A stretch of DNA of 64,000 nucleotides, taken from an uncultured Collinsella sp. GTDB taxonomy: Bacteria; Actinomycetota; Coriobacteriia; Coriobacteriales; Coriobacteriaceae. Position 1 is the stretch's first letter. Each line of letters opens with the position of its first letter. The notes beneath the pieces are model-generated. The model was not told where the DNA came from and did no database searches. It was given only the letters and a program-made list of their open reading frames with translations. Both the position numbers and the translations under genes were made by a program. Below, piece by piece: positions 9,025-17,269 of the stretch. The stretch spans positions 1 to 64,000 of the forward strand of contig URPJ01000003.1 in the NCBI GenBank assembly GCA_900549745.1, in the 5' to 3' direction.

Positions 9025-9858
9025 CTAAGACCTCCTGAGAACAAAACGATATATCAACGCTCTAACGGAATTTGGCATCAGACAGACGACGGCATGCGGT
9101 AAATAAGAACAGATATAATCGCATTTTGTGAAATAGCCACGCTCAACTTGAGCACGCTTAAATGCTTTAGCGTACTTAAGATACTGCGAGCCCCCCCTGC
9201 GAGCATAGAAATCCCCACTAACGCGCATCGCAACAAGCGGTTCCTTCAGGTTATCCGCCTTGCAGCCACATGCGAGCATCCTGTTAAAAAGGTCCCAATC
9301 CTCAAAGTAGAGAAAATCGGAACTGTAGTTACCAGCCTCCATGACTTTCGACTTTCTAAACGTCATAGGAGGATGACGAAAGGGATTTCGCCTTTTGGAA
9401 TAAGAACGTATAGCGTCGATGCCCTTGGGAAGATCTGTGGCCGCAACAGGTTCATTGGGAGTCGTGACGAATTCGATAACATCGCTTCCGACCATATCGA
9501 GACCACTATCAATAGCGGCAAGCTGTTTCTCCATACGATCCGGACGAGCTATATCATCAGTGTCCATGCGTGCAACAATTTCGTTAGAGCAAGCAAGGAT
9601 GCCTTGGCGCAGTGCATACCCAAGTCCATGGTTTTTTTCATACGAAACAAAATTGAACAGTCCGGGATGCAGGAAGTCATAATCTTGGAGCACGTCTTCA
9701 AGCTCATGCGTAAGCGGACCATCCTTGACCATGACGATCTCGGCAGGAGAAACCGTTTGATTCAGCATGCTGTCTAAAGCTTGAATTAAAAAGGCAGGAT
9801 TTTCTTTTTTGTAAATGCTCATCAACACACTGTAAGAAGAAGAAAAGTTTGTCTGCAT
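9025..9858 (-). CDS. Family 2 glycosyltransferase (amylovoran AmsE-like)
   Basis: 277 residues. Motifs are SVLMSIYKKENPAFLIQAL, IVMVKDGPLTHELEDVL, GLGYALRQGILACSNEIVARMDTDD (the DTDD metal site) and FEDWDLFNRMLACG. This pattern (KDG in place of DDG, then MDTDD) is that of the AmsE-like GT2 subgroup. It follows the initiating sugar transferase directly, with the two genes abutting at 9858/9859. It is therefore a candidate for adding the second sugar to the undecaprenyl-PP-linked first sugar; the order of action is inference. Confidence 0.85.
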   Translation of the reverse strand: MQTNFSSSYSVLMSIYKKENPAFLIQALDSMLNQTVSPAEIVMVKDGPLTHELEDVLQDYDFLHPGLFNFVSYEKNHGLGYALRQGILACSNEIVARMDTDDIARPDRMEKQLAAIDSGLDMVGSDVIEFVTTPNEPVAATDLPKGIDAIRSYSKRRNPFRHPPMTFRKSKVMEAGNYSSDFLYFEDWDLFNRMLACGCKADNLKEPLVAMRVSGDFYARRGGSQYLKYAKAFKRAQVERGYFTKCDYICSYLPHAVVCLMPNSVRALIYRFVLRRS

Positions 9859-10611
9859 CTATCGTCCCGTTCTCTTCTTTCCAAACATGGCACCAAAAGT
9901 GCCAGTAAAGCACTTCCAATCCATCGCAAAACAACGATTTTGGACATAGCGAAGCTCAATTTTCTGGCGCAGGCCGCTCTCGAAGGTTGCCTCGTTACGA
10001 TCGGTTGCCTGCCACAGACCAGTAATACCGGGCTGAACAGAGAGCAGCTCAGCCTTTTCCTCGTCGGAAAAGTGCTGTTCAAGCTCATCCCTTGTAATGG
10101 GACGCGGTCCAATAACGGAAAGATCGCCGTTAAGCACGTTCAGGAACTGAGGCATCTCGTCGATAGAGCACTTACGAATAAACTGACCAATCTTGGTAAT
10201 ACGAGGGTCATCGTCAACCTTGCGTTCGACTTCCCACTGATGTAGCTGCTCGGGACTCAGATACTTCTGCACGTTGCCAGCATCGGCGACCATACTGCGA
10301 AGCTTAAAAATCCTGATTGTCTTTCCGCCCTTGCCAACGCGCTCTTGCGTATACATAGGACTGCCGGGCGATTCAAGGCTAATCAGCGCGCACATCACAG
10401 CAAGAGGAATAAGCAGAAGGACACTCATCAAAAGACTGAACACTAGATCGAACAGCCTCTTAACAAAACGATAGCCAAGCGTACCACTCGGCTTTATCTG
10501 ATCGAAAGCCAGTGCGTCCCCCACGGATACACAGCTCTCTGTTACTTCTTTAGCAGCCACAGTCAAACTTACGTCCCCGTTCCCCAGGGATCCCCCAATC
10601 GATAAATTCAA
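9859..10611 (-). CDS. Undecaprenyl-phosphate sugar-1-phosphate transferase (bacterial sugar transferase, WbaP/CpsE type, short form)
   Basis: About 250 residues. A short N-terminal segment precedes one strong hydrophobic helix (FDLVFSLLMSVLLLIPLAVMCALI). The conserved catalytic part follows: QERVGKGGKTIRIFKLRSM, SIDEMPQFLNVLNGDLSVIGPRP and PGITGLWQ. The enzyme moves a sugar-1-phosphate from a nucleotide sugar to undecaprenyl phosphate and starts repeat-unit synthesis at the inner membrane. It is the short single-helix form without the long N-terminal transmembrane region of full WbaP. The start is uncertain: the frame opens at a TTG (10611) without a good ribosome site and the true start may be a little downstream. 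Confidence 0.88.
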   Translation of the reverse strand: MNLSIGGSLGNGDVSLTVAAKEVTESCVSVGDALAFDQIKPSGTLGYRFVKRLFDLVFSLLMSVLLLIPLAVMCALISLESPGSPMYTQERVGKGGKTIRIFKLRSMVADAGNVQKYLSPEQLHQWEVERKVDDDPRITKIGQFIRKCSIDEMPQFLNVLNGDLSVIGPRPITRDELEQHFSDEEKAELLSVQPGITGLWQATDRNEATFESGLRQKIELRYVQNRCFAMDWKCFTGTFGAMFGKKRTGR

Positions 10612-10644
10612 AAATGCGAACGAACAGCCGGTGCAACGTCTCCC

Positions 10645-11235
10645 TTACGTTTTGCTGGGAACGTCGAGCGGCAGCAGCTCCCTAAAAGCGGAGTCGCCTT
10701 CGCCCACGTCTACCAGGCACCAGCGTTTATGACGGTCGATCTTTTTAACGCGGGCCTCTTGCCCCACCAAGGGACCCTGCTCTATGTGCAGCACGCCGTC
10801 TTCTATGCGCGCGATGCTGTTGCGCACAACACCGTCGTCGTCCAGCACGCTGCGGTACCAATCCTGCGCATCGTCCGGCATGGGCATGTACGCCCGCTCC
10901 CTACTGCCGGCGATGCGACAGCCAAAGCTCAACTGGGCCAGGGCCCTATCGAGCGCAGCGGCATCGTGCGTGGCGACGAAGAAATATTCCTTGTACATAG
11001 GTTTGGTTTGGAGCGACCAGGCGCCGTCCCGCTTAAACCAGAACTCCTTTTGCATCACAAAAGCGTCCTGCATCAGCTCGTGCGGGATAATGCGGCGGAC
11101 CTCTTCGCAGGTCTCGCGCTCTTTACCATTGGGGGTGTGGACCAGATACCAGCGAACACGGCCGTGCTGGCTGTTAGTGGTGGCGCCGTTAAATGCGCCC
11201 GGCAGCTGCTCTTGGCGCCGTGCCGTCTGTTCCAT
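10645..11235 (-). CDS. loaP: NusG-like antiterminator of a polysaccharide operon (LoaP/RfaH type)
   Basis: 196 residues from the ATG at 11235, chosen because GAGGGGG lies seven bases upstream. An NGN domain is visible from WYLVHTPNGKERETCEEVRRI to KPMYKEYFFVATHD, and the C-terminal part GPLVGQEARVKKIDRHKRWCLVDV resembles a KOW domain. Specialised NusG paralogues of the LoaP family promote read-through of long exopolysaccharide and secondary-metabolite operons in Firmicutes and Actinobacteria. It is the first gene of the glycan operon and runs in the same direction, so it should act on this ~10.8-kb transcript. The general nusG gene is expected elsewhere. Confidence 0.82.
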   Translation of the reverse strand: MEQTARRQEQLPGAFNGATTNSQHGRVRWYLVHTPNGKERETCEEVRRIIPHELMQDAFVMQKEFWFKRDGAWSLQTKPMYKEYFFVATHDAAALDRALAQLSFGCRIAGSRERAYMPMPDDAQDWYRSVLDDDGVVRNSIARIEDGVLHIEQGPLVGQEARVKKIDRHKRWCLVDVGEGDSAFRELLPLDVPSKT

Positions 11236-11326
11236 GTTCTCGCCCCCTCTTTTGGCTTTGCGATGCACGCAAATGCAGGGGCGTTTAGAACAGGCTTCTC
11301 GCTCGCAGCTAGGCGCAGTCGCAAAA

Positions 11327-11448
11327 GTACAGGTTTTTGTATCATTCGATAGACGACATTATACGAGCAATTAATCAGCGTTTGCCCAGATTACACAAAA
11401 TGTACTGCTAGTAGGTACATCTCCATACCCCTCTATAAAAACCTGTAC
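11327..11448 (-). promoter_or_regulatory. loaP/glycan-operon promoter region with a widely spaced 12-bp inverted repeat
   Basis: On the minus strand TATAAT (11363-11358) is a perfect -10 box, with transcription expected to start near 11350; no strong -35 is visible. The region is bracketed by the perfect 12-bp inverted repeat GTACAGGTTTTT (11327-11338) and AAAAACCTGTAC (11437-11448). A second partial palindrome (GTACTGCTAGTAGGTAC) lies at 11402-11417. The arms lie just downstream and about 75 bases upstream of the -10. This could be a repressor-loop operator pair or the ends of a small element. Confidence 0.55.
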
Positions 11449-11464
11449 CTTTTTGTGCAACAAA

Positions 11465-11489
11465 AAAAGCCGCTCAACCAGCGGCTTTT
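11465..11489. terminator. Bidirectional intrinsic terminator
   Basis: AAAAGCCGCT and AGCGGCTTTT form a 10-bp stem with a 5-base loop, followed by T-rich sequence on the plus strand and a run of T on the minus strand. It lies between thrS and the loaP promoter and insulates the glycan operon from thrS. Confidence 0.8.
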
Positions 11490-11504
11490 CTTATTTCGGC
11501 ATAA

Positions 11505-11537
11505 AAAGGCGACCGCCCATTGTGGACGGTCGCCTTT
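11505..11537 (-). terminator. thrS terminator
   Basis: AAAGGCGACCG pairs with CGGTCGCCTTT. On the minus strand the stem is followed by TTTTTATG. It lies 23 bases after the thrS stop, upstream of a second terminator. Confidence 0.8.
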
Positions 11538-11559
11538 GTTAATTGTTGTGAAGCTTGCC

Positions 11560-13323
11560 TTAGGCGCGGGTCTTGATCTCCTCGAGAACCTTCGCAACAA
11601 ACTCGTCGACGCTCATCTGAACGGTCTCGTTGGAGCGATCGCGGACGGAAATGTTGCCGGCCTCGACCTCCTTCTCGCCCAGGATGAGCATGTAGGGCAC
11701 GCGGTCGATGCTGCGGGCCTCGCGGATCTTGTAGCCAATCTTCTCGTCGCGATCGTCACAGACCACGCGAATGCCGGCCTCCTCCAGCTTAGCGCACACC
11801 TCGTGAGCGTAGTCGCGGCTCTTCTCAGAGACGGGAAGCGCCTTGACCTGCACGGGGGCCAACCAGGTGGGGAACTTGCCCGCAAAGTGCTCAATCAGAA
11901 TACCAATGAAACGCTCGATGGAGCCAAAGCACACGCGATGCAGCATGATGGGGCGCTTCTTGGTGCCGTCGGCGTCCACGTACTCCAGATCAAAGTTGAG
12001 CGGCATCTGGAAGTCGAGCTGAACGGTACCGCACTGCCAGGTACGGCCGAGCGAATCCTCCAGGTGGAAGTCGATCTTGGGACCGTAGAAGGCGCCGTCG
12101 CCCTCGTTGACCTCGTAGTCCATGTGCAGCTGCTCAAGAGCGGTGCGCAGGCCCTCCTCGGCGCGAGCCCAGTCCTCGTCCGAACCCATGGAGTCCTCGG
12201 GGCGGGTGGAAAGCTCGACGTGGTACTTAAAGCCAAACTTCTGGTACACGGAGTCGATCAGGTTGACCACGCCAACGATCTCGTCGGTCAGCTGGTCGGG
12301 ACGCACAAACAGGTGGGCGTCGTCCTGGTTAAAGCAGCGTACGCGGAACAGGCCGTGCAGGGCACCGCGCAGCTCGTGGCGGTGCACCAGGCCAATCTCG
12401 CCGGCGCGGATGGGCAGCTCGCGGTAGGAGTGCGGCTTGGAGGCGTACACCAGCACGCCGCCCGGGCAGTTCATGGGCTTAATGCAGTACTCTTCGTCGT
12501 CGATGACGGTGGAGTACATGTTGTCCTTGTAGTGGTCCCAGTGGCCCGAGGTCTTCCACAGCTGCTTGTTCATGATGAGCGGCGTGGAGATCTCCACGTA
12601 GCCGGCCTTATGGTGAATCTCGCGCCAGTAGTCCAGCAGCGTGTTCTTAAGGATCATGCCGTTGGGCAGGAAGAACGGGAAGCCGGGGGCCTCGTCGCGC
12701 ATCATAAAGAGGTCCATCTCGCGGCCTATCTTGCGGTGGTCGCGCTTCTTGGCCTCCTCCAGCATGTGCATGTGCTCGTCGAGCTCTTCCTTGGTGGCAA
12801 AGGCGACGCCGTTGATGCGGGTGAGCATCTTGTTGTCCTTGTCGCCCTTCCAGTAAGCACCCGAGACGCCGGTGAGCTTAAAGGCCTTGAGGGCCTTGGT
12901 ATAGCAGATGTGGGGGCCGACACACATGTCGATGTAGTCGCCCTGCTGGTAAAAGGTAATGCGGGCGTCGTCGTCCAGGTCGCCGATGTGCTCGACCTTG
13001 TACTTCTCGCCGCGCTCCTCCATAAGAGCGATGGCCTCGGCGCGGGGCTTCTCGTACACGGAAAACTTGAGGTTCTCCTTGACGATCTTCTTCATCTCGG
13101 CCTCGATCGCGGGGAAGTCGTCCTCGCTGATCTTGACGCCCTCGGGCAGGTCGACGTCGTAGTAGAAGCCGTTGTCGGTCGCGGGGCCGTAGGCAAAGTC
13201 GGCCTCGGGGTACAGGCGCTTGATGGCCTGCGCCATGATGTGCGCGGCGGAGTGGCGGATGACGTGCGTGACCTCGTCCTGCGGGAGCTCGGCCACCGAA
13301 CCGTCATTGTAGAGTGCCTTCAT
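11560..13323 (-). CDS. thrS: Threonine--tRNA ligase
   Basis: 587 residues from the ATG at 13323 (MKALYNDGSVAELPQ), preceded by GAGGAG; the frame stays open upstream without family similarity. The order is an N-terminal TGS domain, the editing domain with HSAAHIMAQAIKRLYP, then the class II core with MNCPGGVLVY, LPIRAGEIGLVHRHELRGALHGLFRVRCFNQDDAH and CFGSIERFIGILIEH, and finally the anticodon-binding domain with PVSEKSRDYAHEV. The length is slightly below the ~640 of E. coli. It attaches threonine to tRNA-Thr. Strong terminators follow it. Confidence 0.97.
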   Translation of the reverse strand: MKALYNDGSVAELPQDEVTHVIRHSAAHIMAQAIKRLYPEADFAYGPATDNGFYYDVDLPEGVKISEDDFPAIEAEMKKIVKENLKFSVYEKPRAEAIALMEERGEKYKVEHIGDLDDDARITFYQQGDYIDMCVGPHICYTKALKAFKLTGVSGAYWKGDKDNKMLTRINGVAFATKEELDEHMHMLEEAKKRDHRKIGREMDLFMMRDEAPGFPFFLPNGMILKNTLLDYWREIHHKAGYVEISTPLIMNKQLWKTSGHWDHYKDNMYSTVIDDEEYCIKPMNCPGGVLVYASKPHSYRELPIRAGEIGLVHRHELRGALHGLFRVRCFNQDDAHLFVRPDQLTDEIVGVVNLIDSVYQKFGFKYHVELSTRPEDSMGSDEDWARAEEGLRTALEQLHMDYEVNEGDGAFYGPKIDFHLEDSLGRTWQCGTVQLDFQMPLNFDLEYVDADGTKKRPIMLHRVCFGSIERFIGILIEHFAGKFPTWLAPVQVKALPVSEKSRDYAHEVCAKLEEAGIRVVCDDRDEKIGYKIREARSIDRVPYMLILGEKEVEAGNISVRDRSNETVQMSVDEFVAKVLEEIKTRA

Positions 13324-13422
13324 GGGTATGTTTTCTCCTCTCGGATGTCTGATGCAAGTGCGTGCGATGCGCTCGGCGTTTTTGACTTGCATCATTATAG
13401 GCAGGTTGCCTTGGTATACAAG

Positions 13423-13453
13423 CGCCCGCCGCACCTTAATGGCACGGCGGGCG
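13423..13453 (-). terminator. Probable terminator between the zinc-ribbon gene and thrS
   Basis: CGCCCGCCG and CGGCGGGCG form a 9-bp GC stem with a 13-base loop. The T-run is good on the plus strand (ATTTTCT) but poor on the minus strand, where the upstream gene is read. It may instead act only as an RNA structure. Confidence 0.45.
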
Positions 13454-13576
13454 ATTTTCTACGCATGCTTCATCGTGTGGGCGGGGTGCGCGTGGCTTGC
13501 GGCGTGCCCGTGGCGCGGGGCGGTTGCGCGGGATGCGCGGCGCCCGTGGTTTGCGGCCGGCCCGGCGATGGATGCG

Positions 13577-14008
13577 TTACTGGATGCGAGTTCGGCAGTA
13601 GGGGCAGACCTTCCAGTGCGCATCGAGCGGGCGATGGCAGCTGGGGCAGACGTTGCGAACCTGGGTATCGCACACCGGGCAGACGACGAAGTCCTTCTCG
13701 ATGGGCGCGCCGCACTGGGGGCAGGTGCCGTACTGGGCAAGCTGGCGCTCGCGCAGGGCCATGTCCAGCTCCTGCTCCTCGCGGTCGGACGCGTAGGAGT
13801 GCGGACGCAGGACCAGGTAGGCGATGAGGCCCACAAACGGGATAAGGGCGATGATGCCCCATGCCACGTAGGCGCTGGCGCCGCGGCGACGAGCGTCGAT
13901 GAACACATAGACGACCGACAGCACATACAGGGCGATGATGAAGCCAACGAAGGCATAGACGACGCCCATAAGCTGCGGCGACATGAGCTCGGAGATGTAC
14001 TTGGACAT
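13577..14008 (-). CDS. Membrane protein with phospholipase-D-nuclease N-terminal-like segment and double zinc ribbon
   Basis: 143 residues from the ATG at 14008 (MSKYISELMSPQLMG), preceded by GAAAGG. Two membrane segments (GVVYAFVGFIIALYVLSVVYVF and AWGIIALIPFVGLIAYLVL) around a short RRRGAS linker resemble the PLDc_N two-helix module. The C-terminal half holds four CxxC knuckles: CPQCG, CPVCD, CPSCH and CPYCR, which is two zinc ribbons. The function is unknown; it may be a membrane-tethered binding or sensing protein. A single-gene unit. Confidence 0.7.
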   Translation of the reverse strand: MSKYISELMSPQLMGVVYAFVGFIIALYVLSVVYVFIDARRRGASAYVAWGIIALIPFVGLIAYLVLRPHSYASDREEQELDMALRERQLAQYGTCPQCGAPIEKDFVVCPVCDTQVRNVCPSCHRPLDAHWKVCPYCRTRIQ

Positions 14009-14107
14009 TACGGGTACCTTTCGGAATATTAACAGTTCGGACAAGTTTACCACGGGGTTTGTTTATATGGGACCACGGCTAGGGGCGGGGCTGGCGCGGA
14101 CACAAAC

Positions 14108-14245
14108 ATCTCAATCTGTAACAGTTGGGAACGGAATTCAGGTCTAGATGTTACAGACCAAGACAAACGGAGGACCCGCCAGACTAACGTCTCAATCTGT
14201 AACATCTGGAACCGAAATCCTCGTCTAACTGTTACAGATCGAGAC
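14108..14245. repeat. Two tandem copies (81-bp period) of an imperfect palindrome
   Basis: Copy A has arms ATCTCAATCTGTAACA (14108-14123) and TGTTACAGACCAAGACA (14149-14165). Copy B has arms GTCTCAATCTGTAACA (14189-14204) and TGTTACAGATCGAGAC (14230-14245). Both left arms and both right arms are exactly 81 bases apart. Each copy folds into a hairpin, and part of the loop (GGAAC/GGAA, AGGTCTA/TCGTCTA) is also shared. They fill much of the 406-base gap between two divergent genes, upstream of the plus-strand oxidoreductase operon. They could be operators of that operon or a mobile REP-like unit. Confidence 0.75.
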
Positions 14246-14414
14246 GAACGGTTGCCGTAGTTGTCGGCAGACGAGGTTGTCGACGTCGCCGGTTCTCCCC
14301 TCGCCTGCCGTTGGCGGGTGTTGCGGGGCTGTTCGCCGCATTGCCGCCGCGCTGGGGGTGTGCGGACCGTAGGATAGTCTTGTTGACGGCCTGTCAACTC
14401 GTCTGGGAGGCACT

Positions 14415-15869
14415 GTGACAGAAACGTTTGATATCGCGATTGTCGGCGCGGGCATCACCGGATGCGCCATCGCGCGGCAGCTCGCGCGATTTGACCTTTC
14501 CATTTGCGTGGTCGAGGCGGCCAACGACATCGCCCTGGGCGCATCGAAGGCAAATGGCGGCCTGGTGCACGCCGGCTACGATCCGGCGCCGGGAACCGTA
14601 AAGGCACAGGTCAACGCCCGTGGTTGCGAGTTGTACGGTACGTGGGCACAGGAACTGGGCTTTCTGTTCTGCCGCACCGGGTCAATGGTGTTGGGCTTTA
14701 ACGACGAGGACCGTGCGCATCTGGAGCAGCTACGTTGCAACGGCCTTGCCAATGGCGTGCCCGAGCTGTCGATCGTCGGACCCGACCACATCCACGAATT
14801 AGAGTCGCGCGCCAATGCCGATGCAACGTGCGCGTTGTGGTGCCCCTCGACTGGCTTTGTCGACCCGTTTGAGGTTGCCATCGCCGCGCTGGAGAACGCC
14901 GTGGCCAACGGGGTGACGTTTATGCGGTCCGCGCCGGTGGAAGCGATTGAAGTCGCGGGCTCGGGCGACGACGCGCGCTTTACGCTGGCGACCCCCGCTG
15001 GCAACGTGCGCTGCCGCTACCTGATCAACGCCGCGGGCAACGGCGCCGCGAACATCTCGCATATGGCAGGCGCCGAGGAGTTCCAGATGGTCTGGCGTCA
15101 GGGCAACATCGTGGTGCTGGACAAGGAGCCGCGCACGCTCATGCCGCTCTACCCCGTGCCGACGCCGGTATCGAAGGGCGTTATCGTGACGGGCACCGTG
15201 CATGGCAACACCGTGATCACCGCCACGGCTGCCGTGCGCGAGCCGGGCGACACGCAGACCTATGCGAGCGATGTGAACGCACTGCTGACCGGCGCGCGCA
15301 AGCTGGTGCCCGATCTGGACACGCGTCGCGTGGTGCGCGCATTTGCCGGCGGGCGTCCGGTCATTCAGGGAACGAACGACTTCTTTATTGGACAGTCGGC
15401 CGTGGTGCCGGGGCTTTTCCAGGCGGCAGGCATTCAGTCGCCGGGCGTGGCGAGCGCGCCGGCCATTGCCGAGCGCATTGAGCTTGTGATGCGTGAGGCG
15501 GGCGTGGAGCTGCACGAGCGGGCGGACTGGAACCCAATTCGCCGCGCGCCGGACGACTTTGACCGCGCACCACTGGCGCGCAAGGAGGAGCTGATCGAGT
15601 CCGATCCCGCGTGGGGACAGATTGTCTGCCGCTGCGAGACGGTGCCCGAAGCTGAAATCGTGGCTGCGATCCGACGTCAGCCGGGCGCGGTTTCGGTCGA
15701 GGGCGTCAAGCGCCGCTGTCGTGCCGGCATGGGACGGTGTCAAAGTGGCTTTTGCCAGAGCCGCGTGGTAGCGATCCTGGCGCGCGAGCTGGGCTGCGAC
15801 CCCAGCGAGGTACTGTTGGAGGATGCCGGTTCTTGGCTGGTAGAGGGACCGCTGAAGGGGGTGCGCTAG
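14415..15869 (+). CDS. FAD-dependent oxidoreductase, GlpA-like, with C-terminal BFD-type [2Fe-2S] domain
   Basis: 484 residues from a GTG at 14415 preceded by GGGAGG. An N-terminal DAO/GlpD-type FAD domain (IAIVGAGITGCAIARQLARF, GASKANGGLVHAGYD) is followed by a C-terminal BFD-like iron-sulfur domain with CRCE and CRAGMGRCQSGFC (four Cys). This is the arrangement of the anaerobic glycerol-3-phosphate dehydrogenase A subunit and its relatives. It is the first of three overlapping or abutting genes (FAD enzyme, second FAD enzyme, DUF1667). Glycerol-3-phosphate oxidation is the usual annotation, but the substrate has not been shown and no glpK or glpF is in view. An L-2-hydroxyglutarate-type substrate is an alternative. 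Confidence 0.8.
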   Translation: MTETFDIAIVGAGITGCAIARQLARFDLSICVVEAANDIALGASKANGGLVHAGYDPAPGTVKAQVNARGCELYGTWAQELGFLFCRTGSMVLGFNDEDRAHLEQLRCNGLANGVPELSIVGPDHIHELESRANADATCALWCPSTGFVDPFEVAIAALENAVANGVTFMRSAPVEAIEVAGSGDDARFTLATPAGNVRCRYLINAAGNGAANISHMAGAEEFQMVWRQGNIVVLDKEPRTLMPLYPVPTPVSKGVIVTGTVHGNTVITATAAVREPGDTQTYASDVNALLTGARKLVPDLDTRRVVRAFAGGRPVIQGTNDFFIGQSAVVPGLFQAAGIQSPGVASAPAIAERIELVMREAGVELHERADWNPIRRAPDDFDRAPLARKEELIESDPAWGQIVCRCETVPEAEIVAAIRRQPGAVSVEGVKRRCRAGMGRCQSGFCQSRVVAILARELGCDPSEVLLEDAGSWLVEGPLKGVR

Positions 15870-15870
15870 G

Positions 15871-17265
15871 ATGGCGACGCTTGATATGCGCAACGAACGC
15901 GCGGATGCCGGAACTACCGAGGCGGTGCAGACGCAGGCGTTCGACGTGGTCGTTATCGGCGGCGGACCTGCCGGCATGGCGGCCGCGCTTGCCGCGCACA
16001 AGGCAGGCGCGCGCGTGGCCATCGTGGAGCGCGAGCAGCATCTGGGCGGTATCCTGCGCCAGTGCATCCACCCCGGTTTTGGCCTTTCGCACTTTAAGCA
16101 GGAGCTCACCGGTCCCGAGTACGCGCAGCGCTTTATCGACCAGGTGCGCGCGACCGACATTACGCTGTTTATGGGCAGCATGGTACTTGGGATTGATTCG
16201 GGCGGGGGCGCAGGCGCGTCGGGCGTGGACGAGGCCCCAGGAGCTACCGCAGTCCACACCGTCACGCTCATGAGCCGCGCCGGTATGCTGCAACTCACCG
16301 GGCGCGCGGTCGTCCTTGCCATGGGTTGCCGTGAGCGCACCCGCAGCGAGATCAAGATCTCCGGCAGTCGTCCCGCCGGCGTGTTTACGGCCGGCCTGGC
16401 GCAGCGATACATCAATATCGAGAACCTCAAGCCCGGCTCGCATGCCGTCATTTTGGGCTCGGGCGACATCGGGCTTATCATGGCGCGCCGCTGCACGCTC
16501 GAGGGGATTTCGGTCGAGGGCGTGTACGAGCTCATGCCGTACGCCAACGGCCTGCGCCGCAACGTCAAGAACTGCCTGGACGATTTTGGAATTCCGCTGC
16601 ACCTGTCCACCACCGTCACACGCGTGATCGGCCACGACCGCGTGGAGGCCGTCGAGGTAAGCCAAGTCGACGAGAACCTGGCGCCCATTGCCGGGACGGA
16701 GCGCATCGTTCCGTGCGACACACTGCTGCTTTCGGTGGGATTGATTCCCGAGAACGAGCTTTCGGTTGCCGCTGGCGTTGAGCTTGACCCGCGCACGCGC
16801 GGCGCCGTGGTGGACCAGAGCCTGCAGACGGGCATGCCGGGCATCTTTGCCTGCGGCAACGTGCTGCACGTGCACGACCTGGCCGACAACGTGACGACCG
16901 AGTCTGAGCGCGCCGGCGCGGCTGCGGCGGCGTACGCGCTGGGGAGCGGCGCGAACGTCGGGCACGGTACTGCGGACCCGAGCTGCCAGCTCACGGTCTC
17001 CCCTGCCGGTATCGCGGGCTACGCGCTACCGGGACGCATTACGGCTGTGACACTCACCAAACTCAACTTCCGCGTACGCCGACCGGTCGACGCCGCCCGC
17101 GTGCGCATTCTGGCAGGCGACGAAGAACTGTTTGCAGGCAAGGTCCGCCCGTTTAAACCGAGCGTGATGGAGAGCTTCCCACTGCCGGCAAAGGTGATTC
17201 AGCGCGCACTCAACCTGGGTGTTAGCGAGATTGTCCTATCCGTCGACCCCGTTGAGGAGGCGTAA
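15871..17265 (+). CDS. NAD(P)/FAD-dependent oxidoreductase, partner of the GlpA-like protein
   Basis: 464 residues, starting one base after the upstream stop. The N-terminal FAD site is VVVIGGGPAGMAAALAAHKAGA, followed by LGGILRQCIHPGFGL. A second nucleotide site is AVILGSGDIGLIMARRCTLEG, and GIFACGNVLHVHDLADNV closes the FAD domain. The protein resembles the pyridine-nucleotide-disulfide oxidoreductase fold used by sarcosine-oxidase alpha-like and GlpB-like partners. It probably passes electrons between the GlpA-like flavoprotein and NAD or a membrane carrier. It forms an operon with its two neighbours. Confidence 0.78.
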   Translation: MATLDMRNERADAGTTEAVQTQAFDVVVIGGGPAGMAAALAAHKAGARVAIVEREQHLGGILRQCIHPGFGLSHFKQELTGPEYAQRFIDQVRATDITLFMGSMVLGIDSGGGAGASGVDEAPGATAVHTVTLMSRAGMLQLTGRAVVLAMGCRERTRSEIKISGSRPAGVFTAGLAQRYINIENLKPGSHAVILGSGDIGLIMARRCTLEGISVEGVYELMPYANGLRRNVKNCLDDFGIPLHLSTTVTRVIGHDRVEAVEVSQVDENLAPIAGTERIVPCDTLLLSVGLIPENELSVAAGVELDPRTRGAVVDQSLQTGMPGIFACGNVLHVHDLADNVTTESERAGAAAAAYALGSGANVGHGTADPSCQLTVSPAGIAGYALPGRITAVTLTKLNFRVRRPVDAARVRILAGDEELFAGKVRPFKPSVMESFPLPAKVIQRALNLGVSEIVLSVDPVEEA

Positions 17266-17269
17266 GGCC

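Noticed and set aside
11455..13827. Plus-strand open frame of 790 codons opposite thrS
   Set aside because: Antisense to thrS; begins inside a terminator and has no recognisable domain.
14047..14397. Minus-strand open frame of 116 codons between divergent genes
   Set aside because: It translates the 81-bp tandem palindromes and has biased composition without a ribosome site or motif.
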